Assembly (NCBI RefSeq): GCF_022810405.1 | Contig: NZ_JALGQE010000003.1 | Coordinates: 1-64,000 of the forward strand | DNA length: 64,000 nucleotides | Source of the DNA: Rhodococcus sp. ARC_M5 | GTDB lineage: Bacteria > Actinomycetota > Actinomycetes > Mycobacteriales > Mycobacteriaceae | Direction of reading: 5' to 3' | Part shown: piece after piece, positions 43,407 through 51,759 of the stretch | Layout of the letters: the number at the start of each line of letters is the position of its first letter | How positions within the stretch are numbered: position 1 is the stretch's first letter | Position numbers and translations under genes: made by a program | Notes under the pieces: model-generated | Database searches by the model: none | Seen by the model: the letters and a program-made list of their open reading frames with translations, nothing else | What the model was told of the DNA's origin: nothing

Positions 43407-44995
43407 CCGTCACCGTCGATCCGAAGCCGACGAACACTGCAGCACAGGATGATCCGCGGCGACCTCGATGGCTGTTCCCGGCGCTGGGCGTCGCCGCCCT
43501 CGTTCTCACCGTACTCTCGGCGGGCTACATCGACTTCGCGCCGACGACGTTGATCGACGGTCTGGAGGATGTCGGCAACCTGCTCGAGCGGATGCTGCCG
43601 CCCCGGGTCGACGACACCGGCAGGATCGTCTCTCTCGCACTCGATACATTGCTGATGGCAGTCCTGGGCACCGTGCTCGCAGCGATCGTCTCGGTACCGT
43701 TGGCGTTTCTCGCGGCACGGAACACCTCGCCGCACCCGGTTCTGTACAGCATCGCTCGCGCTGTCATCACCTTCTGCCGGGCGATGCCGGATCTGCTGTT
43801 CGCGGTGCTGTTCGTCAGGGCGTTGGGAATCGGGGTGCTACCCGGCATCCTCGCTCTCGCACTGCATTCCATCGGTATGCTCGGCAAGCTGTTCGCCGAC
43901 GCCATCGAAGAGACCGACGTGGGACCGCGAGAGGCGCTCCGGGCCGCCGGGGCCGGCTACTACCGAGAGATGATCAACGCCGTTGTACCGCAGGTTGTTC
44001 CGGCGTGGATCGGAGCCTTCGTCTATCGAATAGACATCAACCTGCGCATGTCGGTGGTCCTCGGCTTCGTCGGGGCGGGCGGTATCGGATTCGCCCTGCA
44101 GGACGCTCTGCGTGGACTGATCTACCCGCGCGCTCTCGGAATCGTGCTGGTGATCCTGGTGATCATCGCCGCGATGGAATTGGCAGCGATGGCCCTTCGC
44201 CGGATGCTGCTCGTGCCGTCCGCGGCCGGTCCGCAGCGCGATCGACTGATGCGGATCGGGGCGTCGGCTGTGCTCGTCTTCGCGGTCGTGGCGTCGTTCG
44301 TTGTTCTCGAATTGGATCCGCGCTCGCTTCTGACGTGGATCGGGCCCTCGATCGAGGTGTTCGGGCGAATGGTCCCACCGGACTTCTCCGCGCTGGGAGC
44401 GGACCTGTTCGACGCCGCCGTACAGACCGTCGCCATCGGAGTCGTGGCCACCGCAATCGGTATCGTACTGTCGATACCCGTCGGAGTTCTGGCTGCGCGC
44501 AACGCAACTCCGCACCCCGCGGTGTACTGGATCGCGAGATCGTGGATCCTGCTCGTTCGCGCTGTCCCCGAGCTCATCCTTGCCGTCGTGTTCGTCGCGG
44601 CGCTCGGACTCGGCCCGGTGGCGGGAACCTGCGCACTGGCCATCGGATCCGTCGGATTCCTCGGCAAACTTGTCGCCGACGCGATCGAGGAGATCGATCC
44701 CGGTCCCCTCGAAGCAGTGGCGTCGGTCGGCGGTGGTTGGTGGAATCGGACACTGAGTGCCGTGGTTCCGCAGGCGATTCCGGGGATGGTCGGTTCGAGC
44801 TTGTATTTGCTCGACGTGAACATTCGTACCTCCACCATCCTGGGGATAGTCGGTGCAGGCGGTATCGGCTTCCTGCTCTTCGAGTCGATTCGTACCCTCA
44901 ACTTCGACGTCGCCGGTGCGATCGTTCTCGTCATCTTCGTCGTCGTGTACATCGTGGAAAGGATCTCCGGATGGATCAGATCACTGTTGGTCTGA
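43403..44995 (+). CDS. phnE: phosphonate ABC transporter permease, two PhnE domains fused
   Basis: 530 residues, twice the normal PhnE length. Two complete permease halves are present in tandem: residues about 1-265 (TLLMAVLGTVLAAIVSVPLA; MLGKLFADAIEETDVGPREA) and about 280-530 (TVAIGVVATAIGIVLSIPVG; FLGKLVADAIEEIDPGPLEA). Each half keeps its coupling EAA-like loop (ADAIEExDxGPxEA) and VGAGGIGF motif. The fusion replaces the homodimer or PhnE1/E2 pair, so one polypeptide can form the channel. Around a dozen membrane helices. Confidence 0.92.
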   Translation: MTVTVDPKPTNTAAQDDPRRPRWLFPALGVAALVLTVLSAGYIDFAPTTLIDGLEDVGNLLERMLPPRVDDTGRIVSLALDTLLMAVLGTVLAAIVSVPLAFLAARNTSPHPVLYSIARAVITFCRAMPDLLFAVLFVRALGIGVLPGILALALHSIGMLGKLFADAIEETDVGPREALRAAGAGYYREMINAVVPQVVPAWIGAFVYRIDINLRMSVVLGFVGAGGIGFALQDALRGLIYPRALGIVLVILVIIAAMELAAMALRRMLLVPSAAGPQRDRLMRIGASAVLVFAVVASFVVLELDPRSLLTWIGPSIEVFGRMVPPDFSALGADLFDAAVQTVAIGVVATAIGIVLSIPVGVLAARNATPHPAVYWIARSWILLVRAVPELILAVVFVAALGLGPVAGTCALAIGSVGFLGKLVADAIEEIDPGPLEAVASVGGGWWNRTLSAVVPQAIPGMVGSSLYLLDVNIRTSTILGIVGAGGIGFLLFESIRTLNFDVAGAIVLVIFVVVYIVERISGWIRSLLV

Positions 44996-45987
44996 CACAG
45001 GCCGCCGTATGGACGGGGAGCGGGATCGACATGTGGGACATCGAGATTCCCGCGCTCGAGTCGGGTGACCTGCTGGTGCGCGTCGACCTCGCGACGGTGT
45101 GCGGGAGCGATCTTCACACGGTGTCGGGACGACGCACCGGTGCGTGCCCGTCGGTACTCGGGCACGAGGCCGTCGGTCGCGTGGTTGGCGTCGGTGATGC
45201 GACGTCGTCTGCAGAGGTGGGTGATCGGATCGTCTGGTCGGTGACCGTGCCCTGCGGTCGGTGCGCCCGGTGCACGTCCGGCTTCACGGCCAAATGCTCG
45301 GCTGTGCGCAAGGTGGGGCACGAGTCCGCCGAGAGCCCTTGGGTTCTCAGCGGCTCCTATGCCCGACATATCGTGGTCCCGCGTGGAACCACGGTGGCTC
45401 GGGTTCCCGACACCATGCCCGATGCCGTCGCCGCGCCCGCTGCCTGTGCAACGGCGACGGTGATGGCGGCTCTCGAGGCGGCGGGTGATCTCGACGGCCG
45501 ACGAGTACTGATCGTCGGGGCCGGAATGCTGGGGGTCACCGCCGCCGCGGCGGCGAGCGAGCGAGGAGCATCGGTGTCGGTTCTCGATCGAGATCCGGAG
45601 CGGCAAAGTAACTCTCGTGCGTTCGGGGCCGCGGCGGACGACGGTGCACGGACGGATGTGGCGATCGACTTCTCCGGATCGTCCTCGGCTGTGCAGGCGG
45701 CGTCGGAGCGGCTCGATGTCGGTGGGCGGCTCGTGCTCGCCGGATCGGTCGCTCCGGGCCTGCCGATCACCGTCGACCCCGAAGCAGTGGTCCGAAACTG
45801 GCTGACCATCACCGGCATCCACAACTACGAGCCGCGGCACCTCCACCAGGCCGTTGCCTTCCTGCACGACACCGGTGCGACGTACCCGTGGGAAGCCCTC
45901 GTCGAGGCGCCGGTTCCCCTGGCCGAACTCGCATCGGTGTTGCGGCCGACGCCGTCGGGAATTCTTCGGTCGTCGGTGGCACCGTAG
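44971..45987 (+). CDS. zinc-dependent alcohol dehydrogenase, phosphonate-associated (HpnZ type)
   Basis: 338 residues from ATG 44971, overlapping phnE by 25 bases, with GGAAAGGA upstream. MDR fold: catalytic zinc ligands Cys in ATVCGSDLH and His in LGHEAVG, structural-zinc cysteines in CGRCARCTSGFTAKC, and Rossmann motif VLIVGAGMLGVTA. TIGR03366-type enzymes accompany phosphonate catabolism. A likely task is oxidising or reducing the aldehyde released by the HAD enzyme, or preparing a hydroxy-phosphonate, but the direction is not readable. Confidence 0.85.
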   Translation: MDQITVGLTQAAVWTGSGIDMWDIEIPALESGDLLVRVDLATVCGSDLHTVSGRRTGACPSVLGHEAVGRVVGVGDATSSAEVGDRIVWSVTVPCGRCARCTSGFTAKCSAVRKVGHESAESPWVLSGSYARHIVVPRGTTVARVPDTMPDAVAAPAACATATVMAALEAAGDLDGRRVLIVGAGMLGVTAAAAASERGASVSVLDRDPERQSNSRAFGAAADDGARTDVAIDFSGSSSAVQAASERLDVGGRLVLAGSVAPGLPITVDPEAVVRNWLTITGIHNYEPRHLHQAVAFLHDTGATYPWEALVEAPVPLAELASVLRPTPSGILRSSVAP

Positions 45988-45989
45988 GC

Positions 45990-46562
45990 TCACGGTCTGT
46001 CGATGAGCTCTTTCGGGGCCCACGCCGGCCAGTGCGTGTCGCCGACAGCGTCGCCCTCGACGTAGCGAGCGACGATTGCGGTCACATCCGGCCGCGAGTT
46101 GTCGTACACGGTCGACTGATCTGCCAGATCGATCGCCCGTGAAACCAAGGGCCACAATCGTGTGTATCTCTCGCGAATCTTGTCCTCCGGCACGTGGTGG
46201 CCCCCTTCTTCGACCCGCACAGCAACTCGCGCAATAGACAACTCGACAGGGACCATGATCACGTGAAGCACAACGACATAACCTGCTTGCTTCGCCGCGG
46301 CGACGAAATCGAGCTTGGACGGATGCGAGAACACGGTCTCGGCGATGAACGACTCACCTCGCTCGACGAGCGAATCACGAATGTGTGCAGCGATTTTGGC
46401 TGCTTCGTAAGATTGGTGTTCCGGAGAATCCGGCCAGTTCTGCTTCGCAATGATGTCGGCGTTGACGAAGGTGCTCATCGGCAAGATCGGAAACAATCTC
46501 TGCTCGACGAACGTCGTCTTGCCTGATCCGTTCGGTCCGACAATCAGATCGAGACGTCTCAC
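45990..46562 (-). CDS. zeta-toxin-like P-loop kinase (candidate toxin)
   Basis: 190 residues. Walker A LIVGPNGSGKTTFVEQ, then VNADIIAKQNWPDSPEHQ (the zeta Asn-x-Asp substrate region), FIAETVFSHPSKLDF and a lid RVEEGGHHVPEDKIRERYTR. Zeta kinases phosphorylate UDP-GlcNAc and block wall synthesis; short members of this branch have less clear targets. It begins within the last codons of the ParD-like gene (ATG overlap 46559-46562), which is the usual antitoxin-toxin coupling. It may alternatively be a harmless nucleotide kinase. Confidence 0.75.
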   Translation of the reverse strand: MRRLDLIVGPNGSGKTTFVEQRLFPILPMSTFVNADIIAKQNWPDSPEHQSYEAAKIAAHIRDSLVERGESFIAETVFSHPSKLDFVAAAKQAGYVVVLHVIMVPVELSIARVAVRVEEGGHHVPEDKIRERYTRLWPLVSRAIDLADQSTVYDNSRPDVTAIVARYVEGDAVGDTHWPAWAPKELIDRP

Positions 46563-46936
46563 AACACGATCTGGGTACCGTCGGGAAGGTGCTTCACAAC
46601 CCGACCGTGATCATCGAGGAACACGGTCGTTCGACCCTGCGCGGTGCGCTCGGCGAGGTGGTTGCCGCTGGTGAGAGATTCTTCGAGTGCTGCCGCCGTC
46701 TCGGCGTTGAACACAACTCCCTCTTCCGGCGATAAGTCGGAAAGAGGAGTTCGGCCGGCGAGCGCGGCTTCGACTCGTCGGCGAGGGATTCCCCTCTGAG
46801 TCGACACTTCACGGCCGATGCGGGCCCAGTGTTCCAATTGTTGTCTTGCCGAGCGGTTCTCTCGCGCACCTTCGGCAGCAGCATCGTCCACGAGGTCCGA
46901 TGGGAAACGAGTCACCCGGTCTGCGACGTTGGTCAC
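46559..46936 (-). CDS. ParD-like antitoxin
   Basis: 125 residues. The N-terminal ribbon-helix-helix-like segment (FPSDLVDDAAAEGARENRSA then RQQLEHWARIGREVS) matches the ParD_like antitoxin pattern of DNA-binding plus dimerisation. The C-terminal half (VFLDDHGRVVKHLPDGTQIV) could wrap the kinase. It is first in the transcript and probably autoregulates. Pairing of a ParD-like antitoxin with a zeta-like kinase, not a ParE toxin, is less common. Confidence 0.75.
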   Translation of the reverse strand: MTNVADRVTRFPSDLVDDAAAEGARENRSARQQLEHWARIGREVSTQRGIPRRRVEAALAGRTPLSDLSPEEGVVFNAETAAALEESLTSGNHLAERTAQGRTTVFLDDHGRVVKHLPDGTQIVL

Positions 46937-47056
46937 GGCTACTCCCTTTTCGGCGGCAATTTCCAGTGTAGCAATCTGCTACAGAAGGGGCGACGAATGC
47001 AGAATTGCCGCCCGCGGGGGCGATTGCGTTCCGTTCGAGCGGGATACCCAGAGATC

Positions 47057-47854
47057 ATGCCCGAAGGTGACACCGTGTTCGTGTTGGCCGCGAGGTTGCG
47101 TCGAGCATTGGATGGCGCACTGTTGCGGGCCGGAAGGCTGCAGGTGCCCGCGCACGCGGTGGAGAATCTGGCCGGGCGACGCGTCGTCGCGCATCGGACG
47201 CACGGGAAGCATCTCCTCACCGATTTCGACGACGACACAACGCTGCACACGCATCTACGAATGAGCGGATCGTGGACGGTGGTGCGGGCCGGCCGATCGA
47301 TTCCGCAGCGCGTACGGCCCGACGTGCGCGTTCGGCTCGCCGTGGTCGACGGGCCGACGGCCTACGGAATTTTGCTGCCGGTGGTCGACTACGGATGGAC
47401 CGGGGACATGAATGCGTTGATCGCAGATCTCGGACCGGACCCGTTGCATCCGGTGTTCAACGCCGAACTCGGAGCAGCCAACATCACCGCTCAGGGAAGG
47501 CGGCCGATCGTTTCGACGCTGCTGGACCAGCGGGTGATCGCCGGTCCGGGAAACTTGTGGGCCAACGAGCTGTGCTTTCTCCGCGGGCTGTGGCCGTGGA
47601 CGCCCTCGGGTGATGTCGACGCGCAGCGTTTGGTAGCGCTGCTCGAACGAGCGATGCGTCATTCGGCGACAGTGCCGGGCGCGATGCAGGTGACCACCGG
47701 AGACACTCGAAAGGGTCGCTCGCACTGGGTTGCCGGTCGAGCCGGACAGCCGTGCCTGCGGTGTGGGACGCCGATTCGAGTGGTTGCCGAGATACCGGGT
47801 GACCCGGACAGGCGTCGAACATGGTGGTGTCCGAGATGTCAACCAGAGCGGTAG
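47057..47854 (+). CDS. nei: Fpg/Nei-family DNA glycosylase (endonuclease VIII-like)
   Basis: 265 residues. It starts MPEGDTVFVLAARL with the catalytic Pro2-Glu3 amine of the Fpg/Nei superfamily (Pro2 after Met removal), then the lysine in THGKHLLTDF, the H2TH motif (STLLDQRVIAGPGNLWANEL) and a zinc finger CLRCG...WWCPRC. It removes oxidised bases by combined glycosylase and lyase action. MPEGDT points to the Nei2-type subfamily of actinobacteria. The start is fixed by the obligatory proline at position 2; the longer upstream frame is shadow. Confidence 0.93.
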   Translation: MPEGDTVFVLAARLRRALDGALLRAGRLQVPAHAVENLAGRRVVAHRTHGKHLLTDFDDDTTLHTHLRMSGSWTVVRAGRSIPQRVRPDVRVRLAVVDGPTAYGILLPVVDYGWTGDMNALIADLGPDPLHPVFNAELGAANITAQGRRPIVSTLLDQRVIAGPGNLWANELCFLRGLWPWTPSGDVDAQRLVALLERAMRHSATVPGAMQVTTGDTRKGRSHWVAGRAGQPCLRCGTPIRVVAEIPGDPDRRRTWWCPRCQPER

Positions 47855-47857
47855 CGA

Positions 47858-47898
47858 CGGGCGGTCGATCGCTGTTGTCTCAACGACATAACCGCCCG
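47858..47898. terminator. bidirectional hairpin between nei and the ANTAR gene
   Basis: CGGGCGGT (47858-47865) and ACCGCCCG (47891-47898) form an 8-bp outer stem; an inner GTTGT/ACGAC pair is imperfect. It lies just past the nei stop and before the convergent gene end at 47975. Confidence 0.5.
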
Positions 47899-47974
47899 CG
47901 GGTATCGCTTGTTGCCTGCCGATACCACTGACAGCCATTCCTCGCGAGCAGCGAATCGAAACCCCGTCGGGTCG

Positions 47975-48694
47975 TCAGAAGGTCGAGTTCGTCGGGTGGT
48001 CGGTCTCCACCAGATCACGAGCCACCCGGTGCAGCGGGAGATTCTGTTGCTGGGACAGCTTGGCCAGAAGGTCGAACGCTTGAACCGCGTCGAGGTCGTA
48101 ACGCTCCATGATCATGCCCTTGGCCTGGCCGATGATGTCTCGACTGGCCAGACCGGTCCGGAACTGCTCGTTGTCGCGGGCGCTGAGCATCGCGATGGCC
48201 GCGTGGGCCGCCAGAGCTTCACCGATGACCACCGCATCGGCGTTGAATGCGCGTGTCTCGTCGCTGTAGAGGACCAGCGCACCGATGTCGTCGGCATTGC
48301 TGAAGAGCTGGAACGCAGCAAGCGATTTGAATCCCTCTTCGACGGCGGAGGCAGCGAACTGTGGCCAGCGATTCTCGTCGGTCAGATCGTCGGCGACGAC
48401 GACGTCGAGGTGATGAACCTCGGTGGGAATGGGGCCTTCCCCCAGCTCGTATTGCAGGCGACAGAGCTTCTCTGCGACCGGATCGGTGGAGGCGACCACC
48501 GTCCGCTCGCCCTTGTTCACCGTGGTGATGCACCCGGTGACCGCACCCGGGATCATCGTGATGGCCGTGCGCAGAATCTCGTCCAGTGTCTGCGGCATCG
48601 AGCGCCGGGTTTCGCGCAGCGAGCGGGCGAACTGGGCCAGAGTGGAGGCGTCAGCCGATGCGGCGGTGTTGTCTTCGATTGAAGAGTGCGGCAT
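47975..48694 (-). CDS. GAF-ANTAR RNA-binding antiterminator regulator
   Basis: About 239 residues from ATG 48694. The GAF sensor domain (about 35-165: TLDEILRTAITMIPGAVTGC, PIPTEVHHLDVVVADDL) is followed by an ANTAR domain (ASRDIIGQAKGMIMERYDLD through AVQAFDLLAKLSQQQN) with the alanine/aromatic pattern of the RNA-binding helices. ANTAR proteins bind paired hexaloop hairpins and stop early termination. GAF binding of a redox or small-molecule signal is inferred. A longer frame starts at 48754 but has no better site. Confidence 0.9.
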   Translation of the reverse strand: MPHSSIEDNTAASADASTLAQFARSLRETRRSMPQTLDEILRTAITMIPGAVTGCITTVNKGERTVVASTDPVAEKLCRLQYELGEGPIPTEVHHLDVVVADDLTDENRWPQFAASAVEEGFKSLAAFQLFSNADDIGALVLYSDETRAFNADAVVIGEALAAHAAIAMLSARDNEQFRTGLASRDIIGQAKGMIMERYDLDAVQAFDLLAKLSQQQNLPLHRVARDLVETDHPTNSTF

Positions 48695-48874
48695 GCACAC
48701 GGTCCTCTCGCATGGGACCCCTGCCGCCCTCTCGTCGGAGAGATCCACGATCATGCGCCTTCTGCTGGACGCCCGTATCGGCCGACACTGTCGGCTTCGT
48801 GCATTTTATACGTTGTCGTCGGGAAGGTTGTACGTAGAACCGATGAGCGTCGGCCGCGGCACCCGAGAACACAG

Positions 48875-48908
48875 CGAGGGCCGTCGATCAAGAGATCGAC
48901 GGCCCTCG
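48875..48908 (-). terminator. strong hairpin terminator after csbD
   Basis: A perfect 15-bp stem, CGAGGGCCGTCGATC (48875-48889) and GATCGACGGCCCTCG (48894-48908), with a 4-nt AAGA loop, 10 bp past the CsbD stop. It should end the csbD transcript before the ANTAR gene. Confidence 0.8.
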
Positions 48909-48918
48909 CGAGTACGAA

Positions 48919-49089
48919 CTACTTGAAGGTGTCCTTGATGTTCTCGCCGACCTTCTTCACGCCTGCGGAACCCTGGTCCTTCTTGCCCTCGGCCTCGAGG
49001 TCGTTGTTGTTCGTGGCGTCGCCCACAACTTCCTTCGCCTTGCCGATGGCGTCTTCTGCTGCATTCTTGGCCTTGTCGATGAAGCTCAT
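48919..49089 (-). CDS. CsbD-family stress protein
   Basis: 56 residues, very hydrophilic: MSFIDKAKNAAEDAIGKAKE, then NNDLEAEGKKDQGSAGVKKV. The CsbD pattern of short amphipathic helices is known from general stress regulons, with no enzymatic function established. AAGGAACTCAC before ATG 49089 fixes the start against longer frames. Own terminator follows; no partner gene. Expression probably follows a stress sigma factor, though no promoter was identified by eye. Confidence 0.85.
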   Translation of the reverse strand: MSFIDKAKNAAEDAIGKAKEVVGDATNNNDLEAEGKKDQGSAGVKKVGENIKDTFK

Positions 49090-49229
49090 GTGAGTTCCTT
49101 TCCTCGTGCCCTGTTGGTACTGAAGAGTTGGTCGGAGCCCGTCGGCGAAAGCGCACGTTCGCATGCTGAGATCTGGGTCACACATGCCACCTACGTTTCC
49201 TGACGGTCCGCTGTGGATACATTCGACCG

Positions 49230-50225
49230 ATGATGGTCGCGAGAGTGGACAGTTATCAGCGCAAACACCCGTCGGCGGGTTTCCCGGTGGCAGTGCTGTA
49301 CAAGTTTCTCGACGACCGAGGCGGCTATCTTGCAGCGCTGATCGCGTACTACTCGTTCCTCTCGCTGTTTCCGCTACTGCTGCTGTTCACGACGGTGTTG
49401 GGGATCGTGCTGGCCGGCGACCCGGAACTGCAGACCCGCATCATCGACTCGGCGATGAGTCAGATCCCCGTCATCGGTGATCAACTCGCTCAGCCGGACC
49501 GGCTCAGCGGAGGGACGACAGCCATCGTCATTGGCGTCGTGGGGTCGCTGTACGGCGGACTCGGCGTGTCTCTGGCCGCGCAGTACGCAATGAACACCGC
49601 ATGGTCCGTCCCGCGAAACGAACAACCGGACCCGATCAAGGGCCGGCTGCGCGGGCTGGTGCTGCTCAGTACCGTCGGCACCGCCATCATCGGCCTGACC
49701 GTCCTCAACGGCGTCGCGTCCTCGGGCGTGTTCGGCTTTGCCGGCGGTGCACTGGCACTCGTCGGAGCGGTCGTGGTCAACGCAGTGGTCTTCACTGCTG
49801 CGTTCCGAATCGGGACTGCGCGCGCCCTGACCGTGCGCGAGGTCCTGCCCGGTGCTGCGATCGCCGCGGTGATCTGGCAGGCACTGCAATCGTTCGGCGG
49901 CATCTACATTCGCTATGTCGTCGGCAATGCCAGCGTCAGCAACGGGATCTTCGCGATCGTCCTCGGCCTTTTGGGCTTCCTGTACGTCGCATCGGTGCTG
50001 ATCGTGCTGTGCATCGAAATCAACGCCGTGCGAGTCGATCACCTGCATCCCCGGGCGCTGCTGACGCCGTTCACCGACAACGTCGAACTCACCGAGGGTG
50101 ACAAGAACTCCTATACCGGCCAGGCAGAAGCGCAGCGCAACAAGGGATTCCAGGACATCACGGTCACCTACGAGGAGCCGGATTCGGTGACGGGGGATGA
50201 CTCGCCGCGCAAGGGAGCCGAGTGA
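49230..50225 (+). CDS. YihY/BrkB-family inner-membrane protein
   Basis: 331 residues with six membrane helices. The family features are YLAALIAYYSFLSLFPLLLL at about 37-56, SLYGGLGVSLAAQYAMNTAW near 110 and IYIRYVVGNASVSNGIFAIV near 225. The C-terminal 60 residues are polar and cytosolic (DNVELTEGDKNSYTGQAEAQ). Once annotated as ribonuclease BN, the family is now regarded as transporter-like of unknown substrate. It is monocistronic and followed by a repeat region. Confidence 0.88.
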   Translation: MMVARVDSYQRKHPSAGFPVAVLYKFLDDRGGYLAALIAYYSFLSLFPLLLLFTTVLGIVLAGDPELQTRIIDSAMSQIPVIGDQLAQPDRLSGGTTAIVIGVVGSLYGGLGVSLAAQYAMNTAWSVPRNEQPDPIKGRLRGLVLLSTVGTAIIGLTVLNGVASSGVFGFAGGALALVGAVVVNAVVFTAAFRIGTARALTVREVLPGAAIAAVIWQALQSFGGIYIRYVVGNASVSNGIFAIVLGLLGFLYVASVLIVLCIEINAVRVDHLHPRALLTPFTDNVELTEGDKNSYTGQAEAQRNKGFQDITVTYEEPDSVTGDDSPRKGAE

Positions 50226-50513
50226 TCGGGTAGGCGCAAACGCGCGCGCATTCGTCAGGTGCGCGCGGATTTGCCAGTCCGGCGGGCACTGTTTTGCGCG
50301 CGTATGGCAAACGCGCGCGCGTTTGCGGGGGACGGGGGTGTTCTGGCTTCGCTGCGAGTAGTTGACGGTCATAGGGGACGAGTTGGGTGCCGGCCGGTTC
50401 TCGGGTGGATCGGGTAGGGGCGCAAACGCGCGCGCATTCGTCAGGTGCGCGCGGATTCGCCAGCCCCGCGGGCACTATTTTGCGTGCGGATGGCAAACGC
50501 GCGCGCGTTTGCG
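50225..50513. repeat. two copies of a ~105-bp palindrome-bearing repeat
   Basis: Copy 1 (50225-50327) and copy 2 (50409-50513) share almost the same sequence: ATCGGGTAGG, then CGCAAACGCGCGCGCATTCG, GTCAGGTGCGCGCGGATT and a final 20-bp perfect palindrome GCAAACGCGCGCGCGTTTGC (50307-50326 and 50493-50512). Each copy can fold into a CG-alternating hairpin. The copies are separated by 81 bp of unrelated DNA. This is a REP-like element rather than a gene. Alternating CG tracts could favour Z-DNA. Confidence 0.85.
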
Positions 50514-50653
50514 AAAACTGGGGCGGCGGAGAACTGAGGCGGCGGAGGACCGGGGGCGGCGAGGACCGGACCGGATTTCCGTGACCACCGTCACGAACCG
50601 GCTGACCGGTCGGGTGAAAAAATCTTCGAGTTCGTTTCGCGAAAGCGCATGCG

Positions 50654-50663
50654 CAAGCGCTTG
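50654..50663. promoter_or_regulatory. LacI-type operator upstream of the sugar operon
   Basis: CAAGCGCTTG is a perfect palindrome within GCGCAAGCGCTTGTA, 64 bp before the binding-protein start, preceded by a related AAAGCGCATGCGC. Such A-x-CGCT-x-T centred palindromes are typical LacI-family sites; the LacI regulator at 55133 is the obvious candidate to bind it. Confidence 0.65.
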
Positions 50664-50726
50664 TATTGGTCATAGGCTCCTGCAATCGAGCGACGCGACC
50701 GCGTGGCCGGGGACAAGGGAGTCCAC

Positions 50727-51725
50727 ATGTTCAATCACCGTCGGAAGTCCGCGCTGACGATCGGGACCGCGCTCATGGCCGGCTCGCTCGTATTCGGCCT
50801 GACCGCCTGCAGCGGTTCGGATTCGGGCAGCGTGAAGGTCGGGCTCATCACCAAGACGGATTCCAACCCGTACTTCGTGAAGCTGCGCGAGGCAGCGCAA
50901 GCGCAGGCGGATTCCAGCGGAGCCGAGCTGGTGGCTCTGGCCGGCGCATTCGACGGTGACAACGAAGGCCAGGTCGCGGCGATCGAGAACCTCGTCGGCC
51001 AGGGTGTGAAGGGAATTCTGATCACCCCGAACTCCTCGACCGGAGTCCTCGACGCGATCAAGAAGGCACGGGACGCCGGCGTCGTCGTCATTGCCCTCGA
51101 CACCGCCACCGATCCCGAGGACGCGGTCGACGCCACGTTCGCCACCGACAACAAGGCTGCCGGAGTGAGCCAGGGCGAGTGGGTCAAGGCCACGCTCGGA
51201 ACCACTGCGCCGCAGGTCATCATGCTCGACGGCACCGCGGGTGGAACGGTCGACACCTTCCGGCACGACGGCTTCCTCGAAGGCATGGGGCTGACGGACA
51301 GTTCGCCGGAAATCGTCGGTCAGGAGAACACCAACGGCGATCAGACCAAGGCGCAGACCGCCATGGAGAACCTGCTGCAGCGTGCCCAGGGCGTCAATGC
51401 GCTCTACACGATCAACGAGCCGGCAGCGGCCGGCGCTTACCAGGCGATTCAGTCGGCCGGGCGCGCAGATCAGATCACCATCGGCTCGATCGACGGCAGC
51501 TGCACCGGTGTCGAGAACGTCAAGTCCGGCATCATCGGCGCGACGGTGATGCAGTTCCCGGCGAAGATGGCCGAGGAGGGCGTCGACGCGGTGGTGAAGT
51601 TCGCCGAGGACGGCACCAAGCCCAGTGGCTTCAACGACACCGGCTCACAGCTCATCACCGACAAGCCGGTCGACGGGCTCGAGTCGCAGGACACCGCTTG
51701 GGGCGAAGAGAATTGCTGGGGCTGA
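50727..51725 (+). CDS. sugar ABC transporter substrate-binding lipoprotein
   Basis: 332 residues. Lipobox LVFGLTAC (Cys28), then a type I periplasmic-binding fold of the RbsB/FrcB group: VKVGLITKTDSNPYFVKLRE, GVKGILITPNSSTGVLDAIK, VVVIALDTATDPEDAVDATF. The Asn/Asp contacts for a pyranose or furanose are in place. It binds the sugar for the permease and ATPase that follow. ACAAGGGAG precedes ATG 50727; an earlier frame start at 50703 is less likely. A LacI-type palindrome lies upstream. Confidence 0.9.
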   Translation: MFNHRRKSALTIGTALMAGSLVFGLTACSGSDSGSVKVGLITKTDSNPYFVKLREAAQAQADSSGAELVALAGAFDGDNEGQVAAIENLVGQGVKGILITPNSSTGVLDAIKKARDAGVVVIALDTATDPEDAVDATFATDNKAAGVSQGEWVKATLGTTAPQVIMLDGTAGGTVDTFRHDGFLEGMGLTDSSPEIVGQENTNGDQTKAQTAMENLLQRAQGVNALYTINEPAAAGAYQAIQSAGRADQITIGSIDGSCTGVENVKSGIIGATVMQFPAKMAEEGVDAVVKFAEDGTKPSGFNDTGSQLITDKPVDGLESQDTAWGEENCWG

Positions 51726-51759
51726 TCGCGAAGTACCGGCGAACACCGGGATGTGATTC

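Noticed and set aside
44122-46155. 677-codon minus-strand open frame opposite phnE and the dehydrogenase gene
   Set aside because: Low-complexity Arg/Ser/Thr sequence spanning two well-supported plus-strand genes; high-GC shadow.
50226-50513. CRISPR array
   Set aside because: Only two long copies with an 81-bp gap, each palindromic; no regular short repeat-spacer pattern and no cas genes.
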